This document shows positions 38,791 to 46,852 of a stretch of 64,000 bases of DNA, piece after piece (the stretch's first letter is position 1; each line of letters opens with the position of its first letter). This DNA comes from Oryzomicrobium sp. (GTDB lineage: Bacteria > Pseudomonadota > Gammaproteobacteria > Burkholderiales > Rhodocyclaceae). The DNA is taken from contig NZ_JAJTBG010000007.1 in assembly GCF_021287045.1 (NCBI RefSeq), forward strand, positions 20,340 through 84,339, in the 5' to 3' direction. The notes beneath the pieces are model-generated. The model searched no databases and was not told the DNA's origin. It worked only from the letters and a program-made list of their open reading frames with translations. Made by a program: the position numbers and the translations under genes.

Positions 38791-40077
38791 TTGATCGCTG
38801 CACGCTCCAGGAACGCGCTGTACTTCCAGTCCGGCGGCGTGACGGCGGTCATCAACGCCACGGCAGGGGGCGTCATCGACGCCGCCCGCAGCCTGGCCAA
38901 GGCCGGGGCGCCGATCGGCACCGTGCTGGCGGCGCGCAACGGTTTCTCCGGGGTGCTCAAGGAAGAGCTGATCGACACGGCCTCGTTATCCGACGAGGCC
39001 GTGCTGCGTTTACGCCAGCTGCCGGGCGGTGCTTTCGGCGCCAGCCGGCGGCTGCTGCCGCCCTACGACGAACGTCCCGACCAGTGGGACCGGGTGGCGG
39101 CGGTGCTGCGCGCCCACGACATCGGCCACGTGCTGGTCAACGGGGGCAACGGATCCATGGAGACCGCCCGCCTGTTCGTCGAACTGGGCCGGCGCTATGG
39201 CCTGGACATCACCGCCGTCGGCCTGCCCAAGACGGTGGACAACGACCTGCTCGACACCGACGTCTCCCCCGGCTTCGGCTCGGCGGCCAAGTACCTGGCC
39301 ACCTCGATGCGCGAAGCCAGCCTGGACCTGGCGGCCATGAGCGGCGGCGCCCGGGCCACCAAGGTGTTCATTCTCGAAGTGATGGGCCGCCACGCCGGCT
39401 GGATGGCCCTGTCCACCGCCCTGGCCCAGGACGCCCCCGGTGCGGCGCCCCACCTGATCCTGCTGCCCGAGGTGCCCTTCGACGAGGCCCGGGTGGCGGC
39501 GGCGGTGGAAGCCACCATCGCCCGGGTCGGCTACTGCGCCATCACCGTGGCCGAAGGGCTGTCCGGCCCCGACGGCAAGCCCCTGGCGGTGGAGCGGGAC
39601 TCCACCACCTACGGCCACGAGCAACTGGGCGGTGTCGGCCCCTGGCTGGCGGACCGGCTCCAGGCCCGGCTCGGCGTCAAGTGCCACTGCGCCGTGGCCG
39701 ACTACCTGCAACGCTCGGCGCGCCATCTGGCCTCCCGGGTCGATCTGGAGCAGGCCTGGGCCGTGGGGGCGGCGGGCCTGGAATGGAGCCTGTCGGGCAC
39801 TACCGGGGTGATGGTGGCGATTCGCCGCCTGGCCGACGAGCCCTACCGCTGGGACCTGGTGCCGGCCGCCCTGGAGGGCCTGGCCGACCGGGAGCGCAAG
39901 GTGCCGGCCGATTTCCTCACTGCCGACGGCCTCCACGCCAGCCCCGCCGGGCGCCGCTACCTGGCGCCCCTGATCGCCGGCGAAGCCTATCCGCCCTTTA
40001 GCCACGACGGCCTGCCCGACTACCGTTGGGATTGCCCCCCGGTGCGGGCACCGCGCCTGCCGCCCTTCGCCCTGTAG
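38791..40077 (+). CDS. pfp: 6-phosphofructokinase, PPi-dependent-type family
   Basis: 428-residue phosphofructokinase of the betaproteobacterial Pfp type, phosphorylating fructose-6-phosphate. Key blocks: QSGGVTAVINATAGGV (13-28), GGNGSM (118-123), PKTVDND (146-152; Asp150 is the catalytic base) and EVMGRHAGW. Lys147 at the position of E. coli Gly124 is typical of PPi-using enzymes, but Gly121 at the position of Gly104 is the ATP-type residue, so donor choice is not certain. The start is TTG 38791, the only start giving the full N-terminus. Same strand as adk, likely cotranscribed. Confidence 0.88.
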   Translation: MIAARSRNALYFQSGGVTAVINATAGGVIDAARSLAKAGAPIGTVLAARNGFSGVLKEELIDTASLSDEAVLRLRQLPGGAFGASRRLLPPYDERPDQWDRVAAVLRAHDIGHVLVNGGNGSMETARLFVELGRRYGLDITAVGLPKTVDNDLLDTDVSPGFGSAAKYLATSMREASLDLAAMSGGARATKVFILEVMGRHAGWMALSTALAQDAPGAAPHLILLPEVPFDEARVAAAVEATIARVGYCAITVAEGLSGPDGKPLAVERDSTTYGHEQLGGVGPWLADRLQARLGVKCHCAVADYLQRSARHLASRVDLEQAWAVGAAGLEWSLSGTTGVMVAIRRLADEPYRWDLVPAALEGLADRERKVPADFLTADGLHASPAGRRYLAPLIAGEAYPPFSHDGLPDYRWDCPPVRAPRLPPFAL

Positions 40078-40124
40078 CAGCGCCCTGCGCCGCTGGCCGC
40101 TGACCAACGGAGCTTCCCCGGCCC

Positions 40125-41900
40125 TCAGGCGGGGAAACGGGCCGCCAGGGCCTGGGATACGTCCGCCAGCACCCCATCCCAGTCCCCGAAGGACGACTGG
40201 TTGAAGATACGCAGGGAGGGATACCAGGGGCTATCGGCGCGGCGATGCAGCCAGCGCCACTCGCCGTCGAAGCGGTTGAGCATCCAGACGGGCCGGTTGA
40301 GGGCGCCGGCCAGGTGAACCACGGCGGAATCGATGGTGATCACCAGGTCCAGGTTGGCCGCCAGGGCGGCGCTGTCGGCAAAGTCGTTCAGCTCGTCTGT
40401 CCAGTCCAGCCAATCCACCCCGTCCGGAATGGCCGGACGCTCGTCTTCGGGGGCCCATTTCTGCAAGCTGACCCAGGTCACGTTCCGGTTTTCCAGCAGG
40501 GGCCGCAACCGCTCGAATTTCAGGCTGCGGCGGGCGTCGGCCTGGTGGGCCTTGCGTCCGGCCCAGGCAATGCCGATGCGCGGGCGCCCGGGGGCCGCCC
40601 GTTCCAGCCGTTCGCGCCAGTAATCCTGGGCCGGTGGGAGAACGCGGAGGTACGGCACCGTCCGCGGCACCGTATCCGGCCGGGTGCCAAAGGCCCGGGG
40701 CAGCGAAAGCAGCGGGTATTGCCAATCCCAGGCGTCGTTGTCCGCCGGCAGGCGGGTGAAGAACGCGACGCGGTCGCCGAAGGACCATTCCAGAAGGCGC
40801 TGGAGCGGCGGGGCGCAGGCGAAGCCCACCTTGGCGAAGCGTTCGGTGGCCAGGGGCAGGTAGCGGGAAAATTGCATCACGTCGCCAAAGCCCTGCTCGG
40901 AGATCAGCAGCAGCCGCTTGCCGGCGGTTTCGCCCTGGCCCGTCCACTGGGGCAGGGGGCTGTCCGGGCAGTTCAGGGTGCCGTTCGCGGCCTCCGCCGA
41001 GCCCGTCCAGCGGGCCTCGTAGTTTTCCCAGCCGGCCGCCCAGTCCCCCCGCTTCAATTGCAGCATGCCCAGGTTCAGGCGCGGCATGGCCATGTCGGGG
41101 TCCAGGTCGACGGCCTGGGCAAAGCATGCCTGGGCTTCGTCCAGGAATCCCAGGTCCTGGAGCAGGAAACCCTTGCTGTTGAGCACGGCCGGTTGTTCCG
41201 CCTGGATCGCCAGGGCCCGCTCATAGCATTCCATGGCCGCCGCGAAACGGCCGGCCCGGTAGTGTTCGATGCCCTGCTGGTGGTATTCCCCGTTGGCTGC
41301 GGCGAGGGCCTGGCGTGCCGCGCCGGACTGCTTCTTTTCCAGGTAGAGGACGCCGAGGTTGTTGCGGGCGATGGCATGGCGCGGATCGAGGGCCGCGGCT
41401 TTTTCATAGGCGGCCAGGGCGGCGTCCTGGTCTCTCAGGCGTTCCAGGGTGGCGCCCAGGTTGTTCCAGGAGAGGGCGTGGTCCGGGGCGATCTCCAGTG
41501 CCCTGCGGTAGCTGGCGGCGGCCTGTTCGTGCGCCCCGGCGTCGCCGTAGGCTAGGCCCAGGTTGTAGTGGGCATCCCGCTGCCCGGGGGCCAGCCGCGT
41601 GGCCTCCAGGCCGGCTGCCACGGCCCGTTCCGGCTGGCCCTGGCGCCGGTACAGTTCGCCCAGGTTGCTGTGGTAAAGAGCCACCTGGCCATCGCCGGCA
41701 ATGGCCGACTCCAGGCAGTTCACGGCCTCCGGCAGCTTGCCGGCCCTGAAGAGGAGCAGGCCCAGGGCATGCCAGGCGGGATGGAAGTGGGGTGCCTCGG
41801 CGACGATTTGGCGGCAGCACGTCTCGGCCTCCGCAAACCTGCCCTGGGATTCCAGGGCGGCGGCAGTGGCAAAGCGTTCCCGCAGGGCAGGAGAAATCAT
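40125..41900 (-). CDS. TPR-repeat glycosyltransferase
   Basis: 591-residue protein: about seven to eight tetratricopeptide repeats (about 5-290; for example NLGLAYGDAGAHEQAAASYRRALEIAPDH) followed by a GT-B glycosyltransferase domain related to family 9/41 (about 320-590), with ISEQGFGDVMQFSRYLPL, GIAWAGRKAHQ and LDLVITIDSAVVHLAGAL. Such TPR-glycosyltransferases often modify proteins. It lies 68 bp behind a large autotransporter, same strand, with a terminator between. The ATG at 41900 has no good Shine-Dalgarno. Role in glycosylating the autotransporter is inference. Confidence 0.8.
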   Translation of the reverse strand: MISPALRERFATAAALESQGRFAEAETCCRQIVAEAPHFHPAWHALGLLLFRAGKLPEAVNCLESAIAGDGQVALYHSNLGELYRRQGQPERAVAAGLEATRLAPGQRDAHYNLGLAYGDAGAHEQAAASYRRALEIAPDHALSWNNLGATLERLRDQDAALAAYEKAAALDPRHAIARNNLGVLYLEKKQSGAARQALAAANGEYHQQGIEHYRAGRFAAAMECYERALAIQAEQPAVLNSKGFLLQDLGFLDEAQACFAQAVDLDPDMAMPRLNLGMLQLKRGDWAAGWENYEARWTGSAEAANGTLNCPDSPLPQWTGQGETAGKRLLLISEQGFGDVMQFSRYLPLATERFAKVGFACAPPLQRLLEWSFGDRVAFFTRLPADNDAWDWQYPLLSLPRAFGTRPDTVPRTVPYLRVLPPAQDYWRERLERAAPGRPRIGIAWAGRKAHQADARRSLKFERLRPLLENRNVTWVSLQKWAPEDERPAIPDGVDWLDWTDELNDFADSAALAANLDLVITIDSAVVHLAGALNRPVWMLNRFDGEWRWLHRRADSPWYPSLRIFNQSSFGDWDGVLADVSQALAARFPA

Positions 41901-41903
41901 GGG

Positions 41904-41941
41904 ATGGAAAAAAGCCGCGGAGAGTCCAGATCCGCGGCTTT
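41904..41941 (-). terminator. Intrinsic terminator between autotransporter and TPR-glycosyltransferase
   Basis: On the minus strand: AAAGCCGCGGA, 9-nt loop, TCCGCGGCTTT, then more T (six in a row). The T-run ends 6 nt before the glycosyltransferase ATG, so that gene depends on read-through or an unseen promoter inside the autotransporter gene. Confidence 0.85.
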
Positions 41942-41968
41942 GAGTCGGTGAGGTTGCAGGGAGGCCGG

Positions 41969-44900
41969 TCAGAAATTCCAGCGGAGTTTGACCGAAGCCG
42001 TCTGGTTGTTGAAGCCCTCGCGCAGTTCCAGGTCGTAGCGGGCGGTGACTTCCGGCCCGTTCTTGAGCGACTTGGAGATGCCGAGGCCGGCCCGGGCCAG
42101 CCAGGGCTTGGGCGAGACGCCGTAGGTGACGAACGACTGGCCGGGTTCGCCGGCGAAGGCCGAAGTCATGGCGGCGCGCTTGCTCAGGGCGTCGTAGCCG
42201 ACCCCCAGGTTGCCCATCACCGCCAGGCCGTCGGCCAGCTGATGGCTGACCTTGCCGTCGGCGGCCAGCAGCAGCTGGTCCGTGGTGCGGCCATCGACCT
42301 TGAGGTTGAGCGCGTCGGCGCCGTGCTCGGTATATCCCGCATCCCGGATCCAGGTGTAGTCGGCGCGGACCGACGGCAGCCAGCGGGTCTGCTCCCCCAG
42401 GGCGTAGGACCAGCCCAGGCCCACGCCGGCGTGGGCGGTCAGGCTGTTGTAGGTGGACCGGGCCGTCTCGCCCAGGAAGCGGATCTGCCGGCTTCCCTCG
42501 TTGCGGTTGTTGCCCACATCGACCTGCCAGTTGATTTCCCGGGTCGCATCCAGGCTGTAGCTGCCGTAGCTGATCAACTGGTACAGATCCACCTTGGCGC
42601 TGTTGGGCGCCACGTCCGACTGCCCGGTCACGCTGGCGTTGGCATAGGCCAGGGCAAAGCCGACCCGGGTGCGGGCGGTGACGGAGCGGTCGATGCCGAG
42701 AGCCAGGCCGGCGGTGGTGGCCTTGTAGCCGGCCACGCCGCCCGAATTGTCCTGGCGGGCCCAGGAGCCGAAGGGCTTGGCCCACACGTTGCCGTCGTTG
42801 AAGAACTCCTCGCCGGACGACAGGCCCCGGTTGGCCTCGATGCGGGCCTGGATCACCCGGTTGACGCCGGACAAGGCCGAGTTGGCGGCGGCGATGCTGC
42901 TGCCGGTGAGCAGGGGCAGGGTCTGGCTGACCGCCTGGGAAACCTGCTGGGTCGTGCTCAACTGGCCCAGGGCGGTGCGCACGCGGGCCCAGGCCGGGTC
43001 GTTGCCGACGACCACCTGGTCCAGCACCCGGGCGGCGCCGAGGCCGGGGGTGTTGTTGTGCTCCTGGGCGCTGCCCAACACGGTGGGGCCGCCGTTGTCG
43101 CCCGCCGCGACGATCTTCAGGCCGAAGTCGTTGGCGGCGTAGACTCCCTTGAAATCGTACAAGGCCGAATTGTCGCCGACACCGGCGAATTGGCCGCTGA
43201 CCCCTCCGGTGGCGTGGATCACGCCGGTGAGGGTGGAGCCCACCGTGAGGGTGGGGGTGCCGATCACGTTGACGTACGCGACGCCGCCCAGAGTGGCGGA
43301 GCCGGACACGTTGATCTTGCCGTAGTTGGTCATGCTCGCCACTGCCGGGCTGAAGGTACCGGTATTGACGAGGTTGCCGGTGATGGCGGCGGTGCTGCCC
43401 TCGCCGATCTTGAGGGTGCCGTTGTTGGTGAAGCTGGAGACGGTGAACTGGTTGCCGTTCTGCAGCGTGTAGACCGCCCCGGAATCGACGAAGGTGGGGG
43501 TGTTCGGTGCCACCACGTCGCCGACGAACAGGGCCGTGTCGTTGCCTCGGATGTGGATGCTGTCGAGGGAGGACGTGCCATCCACGTTGATGGCGTAATT
43601 GCCGCCGCTGATGGTGCCGCTGTTGGTCAGGCCGCCCGAGATGGCGCCGTTGTCCACGACGGCGATGCCCGTATCGCTGCCGGCAATGGTGCCCGTGTTG
43701 GTGATGCCACCCGCCAGCAAGCTGGTGGGAAAGCCCGATGCGGAACCCACCTTGATGGCAACGTTGGCGCTTTCAATGCGGCCGTTGTTGACGAGCCCCC
43801 CGGTCAGCATGCTTCCCCAGTCCAGCCGGATCGCCCTGCTGTCGCCGTAGATATAACCGTTGTTGACGATGCCGCCGTTTACCGCCGCGCCATTGCCTAG
43901 GCCGATGCCGTAGTAGCCGCCGGTGATGGTGCCATAGTTGGTGATGCCCTGGCCGATCTCGCTGGCAGCATGTGCGCCGTCGTCAAAATAGCCGACGACG
44001 ATACCCCCCTTGAGGTCCGTCCCCTGTCCGCGAATGAGCTGATAGTTAGCGATGCTGCCCGTAAGGGTGGCCCCTTCGATAAGGATGCCGGCTCCAGAGC
44101 TTGTGTTGTCGCCGGCAATCGTGCCGCCGTTGATGATGTCACCATGGACCACGGTATTGCTGGTCAGCGCGATACCGCTGATTCCACCATTGAGAGGGCC
44201 AAAGTTCGTGATGTTGCCTCCCAGAGAGGCGTTTTCGAGGCGGATGCCTGTTCCGTCATCGAGGGTGCTGATGCGGCCGAAATTAATGATGCCGGCGACG
44301 GAACTGTTAAAGACACCGATGCCAAAGCCGCCATGGCCGACGTCGATGGTGCCGGTTTCGGCGTTGAGGATTTCGTCATGCACGAAGGCGCCGTTCCGAA
44401 TGCTGATGCCACCGCTGAGGGAGGTGCCGCCATCGTTGATGACGCCATAATTTGCAACACCGCCACCACCGCTACCAATGGTGGCGCTATCGATTGCAAT
44501 GCCCGTGCTGTTGTCTCCGCCAAGCTGGATGGTGCCGTAGTTGTTGACGCCGTAGTTTACGGTGCTGCCGTCCTTGACATAGATGCCCACCATGCTGCCC
44601 ATCGTGCCGTTGCTATCCGGCGCGGCAACGATGGTGCCATTGTTGGCGATACTGCCCTGGACGGTGCTTGTCCAATCGACGACGATACCGCCGCCATTGT
44701 CCCCCGTCATGGTGATCCGGCCGGTTGAGCTATTCTGGATGTTGCCAGAAACCGTGTTGTCCATCCGGATAAAAATACCGGTATTGGCATTGATTTCGCC
44801 ATTGTTGACGATATTCCCCTGCACGGAGGAGCCTTGCTCGATGCGAATGCCGGCGCTGTAAACGTCGTTGCCGGTAATGGTGCCCGAATTGGTGATGTCG

Positions 44901-45781
44901 CCGATGATGGTGGATTGGGCGCTGATATGAATCCCATCCCCATCCTGGCCGGAGATGGTTCCACCTGCCTCGTTGGTGATACCGCCGTTAATCACGGCCT
45001 GGAAAATGTCGATGCCGTTGTTCCAGGCAGAGATTTGGCCACCGGCCTGGTTGGTAATGCTGCCGAAGAGGCTTGGGGCGAACTGGCCGTAGGGGGTGCC
45101 GCCATGGATGCCGATGCCTGCTTGAGTGCCGCTCAGCGTCCCGCTGTTGGTGATGCCGCCAAAAATCTGGCCCTGGCTTTCCACCCGGATGCCGTATTTG
45201 CCGCCGCTGATTTCGCCGCTGTTGGTCACGCCATTGTTGATCGTGCCCCCTGCCTGGACTTGGATGCCTGCACCGTGGTCGCTGATGATGACGCTCGTAG
45301 CCGAGTTGACCACGCTGCCCACGGTGCCGGCATTGACCATGATGCCGTTGGTGCCAAGGGAAGACCCATCGAGAAACATGTGGGAAACAATCAGCCCGTT
45401 GTTTTGCAGGGTGCCGCTGAGGGCGTGCCCAGGTCCGATGTTTATACCGTTACCATTGAGGCCGCTGGTTTCGATGGCGCCTCCGTTGGTGATGTCGCTA
45501 CCCGAGATCACCTCGACGCCGGGGCCATTGTTCGTACTGGGCGCAACCGTGCCGGAGATTTCGAGGCAATGGCCGTTATCCAGCACCTGGGTGGAGCTCG
45601 AGTAGCCCGTTGCATCACAAGCTGCCAGGGCCTCGCCCCCTGCCAGGGCCAACACTGCAGCCGCTACTGCTGCCGTCATGGTGCGGATGCTGGAGGGCCT
45701 CCCGCCGGTGGCGGCCTTTTCGTGGGCGACGACGTAAGCCCGGCGTGCCTGGCTCCAGACGGTACTGTGGATTTTATTCAT
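41969..45781 (-). CDS. Type Va autotransporter with ESPR signal and beta-helical passenger
   Basis: 1270-residue surface protein. It begins with an extended signal peptide (MNKIHSTVWSQARRAYVVAHE, then a hydrophobic core to about residue 54). The passenger (about 55-900) is built of many short repeats such as GITNSGTISGG and NNGTI, predicted to fold as a beta-helix. The C-terminal autotransporter barrel (about 995-1270) ends in the aromatic residue of KLRWNF. ATG 45781 is preceded by GGGGAGG at 5-nt spacing. Likely adhesin or biofilm factor; no protease triad was noticed. A TPR-glycosyltransferase follows. Confidence 0.92.
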   Translation of the reverse strand: MNKIHSTVWSQARRAYVVAHEKAATGGRPSSIRTMTAAVAAAVLALAGGEALAACDATGYSSSTQVLDNGHCLEISGTVAPSTNNGPGVEVISGSDITNGGAIETSGLNGNGINIGPGHALSGTLQNNGLIVSHMFLDGSSLGTNGIMVNAGTVGSVVNSATSVIISDHGAGIQVQAGGTINNGVTNSGEISGGKYGIRVESQGQIFGGITNSGTLSGTQAGIGIHGGTPYGQFAPSLFGSITNQAGGQISAWNNGIDIFQAVINGGITNEAGGTISGQDGDGIHISAQSTIIGDITNSGTITGNDVYSAGIRIEQGSSVQGNIVNNGEINANTGIFIRMDNTVSGNIQNSSTGRITMTGDNGGGIVVDWTSTVQGSIANNGTIVAAPDSNGTMGSMVGIYVKDGSTVNYGVNNYGTIQLGGDNSTGIAIDSATIGSGGGGVANYGVINDGGTSLSGGISIRNGAFVHDEILNAETGTIDVGHGGFGIGVFNSSVAGIINFGRISTLDDGTGIRLENASLGGNITNFGPLNGGISGIALTSNTVVHGDIINGGTIAGDNTSSGAGILIEGATLTGSIANYQLIRGQGTDLKGGIVVGYFDDGAHAASEIGQGITNYGTITGGYYGIGLGNGAAVNGGIVNNGYIYGDSRAIRLDWGSMLTGGLVNNGRIESANVAIKVGSASGFPTSLLAGGITNTGTIAGSDTGIAVVDNGAISGGLTNSGTISGGNYAINVDGTSSLDSIHIRGNDTALFVGDVVAPNTPTFVDSGAVYTLQNGNQFTVSSFTNNGTLKIGEGSTAAITGNLVNTGTFSPAVASMTNYGKINVSGSATLGGVAYVNVIGTPTLTVGSTLTGVIHATGGVSGQFAGVGDNSALYDFKGVYAANDFGLKIVAAGDNGGPTVLGSAQEHNNTPGLGAARVLDQVVVGNDPAWARVRTALGQLSTTQQVSQAVSQTLPLLTGSSIAAANSALSGVNRVIQARIEANRGLSSGEEFFNDGNVWAKPFGSWARQDNSGGVAGYKATTAGLALGIDRSVTARTRVGFALAYANASVTGQSDVAPNSAKVDLYQLISYGSYSLDATREINWQVDVGNNRNEGSRQIRFLGETARSTYNSLTAHAGVGLGWSYALGEQTRWLPSVRADYTWIRDAGYTEHGADALNLKVDGRTTDQLLLAADGKVSHQLADGLAVMGNLGVGYDALSKRAAMTSAFAGEPGQSFVTYGVSPKPWLARAGLGISKSLKNGPEVTARYDLELREGFNNQTASVKLRWNF
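43471..45616 (-). repeat. Degenerate coding repeats in the autotransporter passenger
   Basis: Roughly 20- to 30-residue units with a recurring I-x-N-x-G-x-I core (ITNSGTISG, IVNNGEIN, IANNGTIV, IINGGTIAG) repeat across most of the passenger. The units are diverged at DNA level, so recent copy-number change is not evident. Confidence 0.8.
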
Positions 45782-45846
45782 GACGGCCTCCCCGCAGATG
45801 TGACGATTCAAGCGGGGGAGGGTAGCGGGATTTGCTTTTCTGAAAC

Positions 45847-45866
45847 TGAGCAAATCTGAGCAAATC
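45847..45866. repeat. Tandem 10-mer TGAGCAAATC x2
   Basis: Two perfect adjacent copies of TGAGCAAATC, one helical turn apart, about 65-85 bp upstream of the autotransporter start. Could be activator half-sites; the binding protein is unknown. Confidence 0.55.
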
Positions 45867-46036
45867 CGAGTGGAATATTGCGCTCGCAGCAATGCGCGCT
45901 GCGGCGGCCCAGGGCGGGCCGTTCGTCAGGGTGGCCGGAGCGTCGCGGCTTCGGTGTGGGGGGCGGGAATCGCGGGAGTTGCGGCCGGCAGACGGCCCCG
46001 TCGGGGGGGATGGGCCGCGTCAATGCTCAGGCCGTT

Positions 46037-46058
46037 TTCGCCACCTATGGGTGGCGAA
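46037..46058. repeat. Inverted repeat TTCGCCACC/GGTGGCGAA
   Basis: Nine-bp arms with a TATG loop, between the autotransporter promoter region and the end of the PEBP-like gene. No T-run on either strand, so a terminator role is weak. Confidence 0.4.
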
Positions 46059-46150
46059 GGCAGCGCTCGCCTTTGGTTGGCAAGGGGGATGGCATGCTCC
46101 GGCGCATCGCAGCCTTCCAGATCAGGGAAGGCACGATGCGCGCGGCGGGA

Positions 46151-46780
46151 TTACAACACCACCGCCGGATTCAAGGTATAGCGCACGGTAAGGCTGGCCT
46201 GGGCCAGGATGTGGCCGGCCATGGCGTCCCGGGCCTGCTGGCCGGTGAAGCGGCCGCTCACCGCCAGGCTCGGCACGTCCAGGGCGAACAGGGTGAACAC
46301 ATAGCGGTGCGGCAGTTCGTCGTTCCACGGCGGGCAGGGGCCGTCGTAACCGAAGTAGTCGCCGCTCATGTCGGCGTCGCCGGCGAACCAGCCGGTGTAG
46401 TCGTTGAGGCCGTGCCGGGCGCCGTGCAGGGTAGCCGGGCCGGCCTTGCCCCGGGGGGTGACCGCGTGGCTGAACTCGCCCTCGCCGATCTGGGTCAGTC
46501 CCGCCGGCAAGTCCACCAGCACCCAGTGGAAGAAATCCACCCGGGGCAGGCTGGCGGGCACGGTGCGGCCGGGCTGGTTCACGTCGTCGCCCTGGGAGGG
46601 CACGTCCGGGTCGTGGCAGATCAGGGCCAGGGAACGGGTGCCGGCGGGCACGTCGCGCCAGGACAGCTGGGGGTTGCGGTTACGGCCCAGGCAGACGTGG
46701 TGCGCCGGGTCCGGCAGGCAGAAGGCGAAATCGCCCGGGATGGGGGCGCCATCCACGAGGCTGGTGCTGGTCAGTTCCAT
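46151..46780 (-). CDS. YbhB/YbcL-family (PEBP-like) protein
   Basis: 209-residue phosphatidylethanolamine-binding-protein fold. The ligand-pocket blocks are ICHDPDVP (Asp and Pro), FFHWVLVDLPAG (His) and GYDGPCPPWNDELPHRYVFTLFALD, all family hallmarks. It appears cytoplasmic since no signal peptide is seen. Function in bacteria is unknown. The gene is transcribed toward the autotransporter promoter and lies 72 bp after murJ on the same strand. Confidence 0.87.
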   Translation of the reverse strand: MELTSTSLVDGAPIPGDFAFCLPDPAHHVCLGRNRNPQLSWRDVPAGTRSLALICHDPDVPSQGDDVNQPGRTVPASLPRVDFFHWVLVDLPAGLTQIGEGEFSHAVTPRGKAGPATLHGARHGLNDYTGWFAGDADMSGDYFGYDGPCPPWNDELPHRYVFTLFALDVPSLAVSGRFTGQQARDAMAGHILAQASLTVRYTLNPAVVL

Positions 46781-46852
46781 GGGCGGAATCCTCCGAATGG
46801 TGAACCGTGGGCCGGGGCCGGCGGGGGCGGGCCGTGGCTTAAGCCTCGCCCC

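Larger units (their letters stand above)
45782..46150. other. Intergenic region upstream of the autotransporter
   Basis: About 370 bp holding the autotransporter promoter region and a stretch downstream of the PEBP-like gene. It contains the tandem 10-mers at 45847-45866 and an inverted repeat at 46037-46058. No gene is supported. Confidence 0.5.

Noticed and set aside
41792-43900. Plus-strand open frame of about 700 codons
   Set aside because: Antisense to the autotransporter barrel and part of the passenger; composition is that of a reverse-frame artefact.
43471-45616. Possible CRISPR-like or tandem DNA repeat array
   Set aside because: Periodicity comes from protein-level beta-helix repeats in the autotransporter passenger; units differ in length and DNA sequence, and the frame is open throughout.
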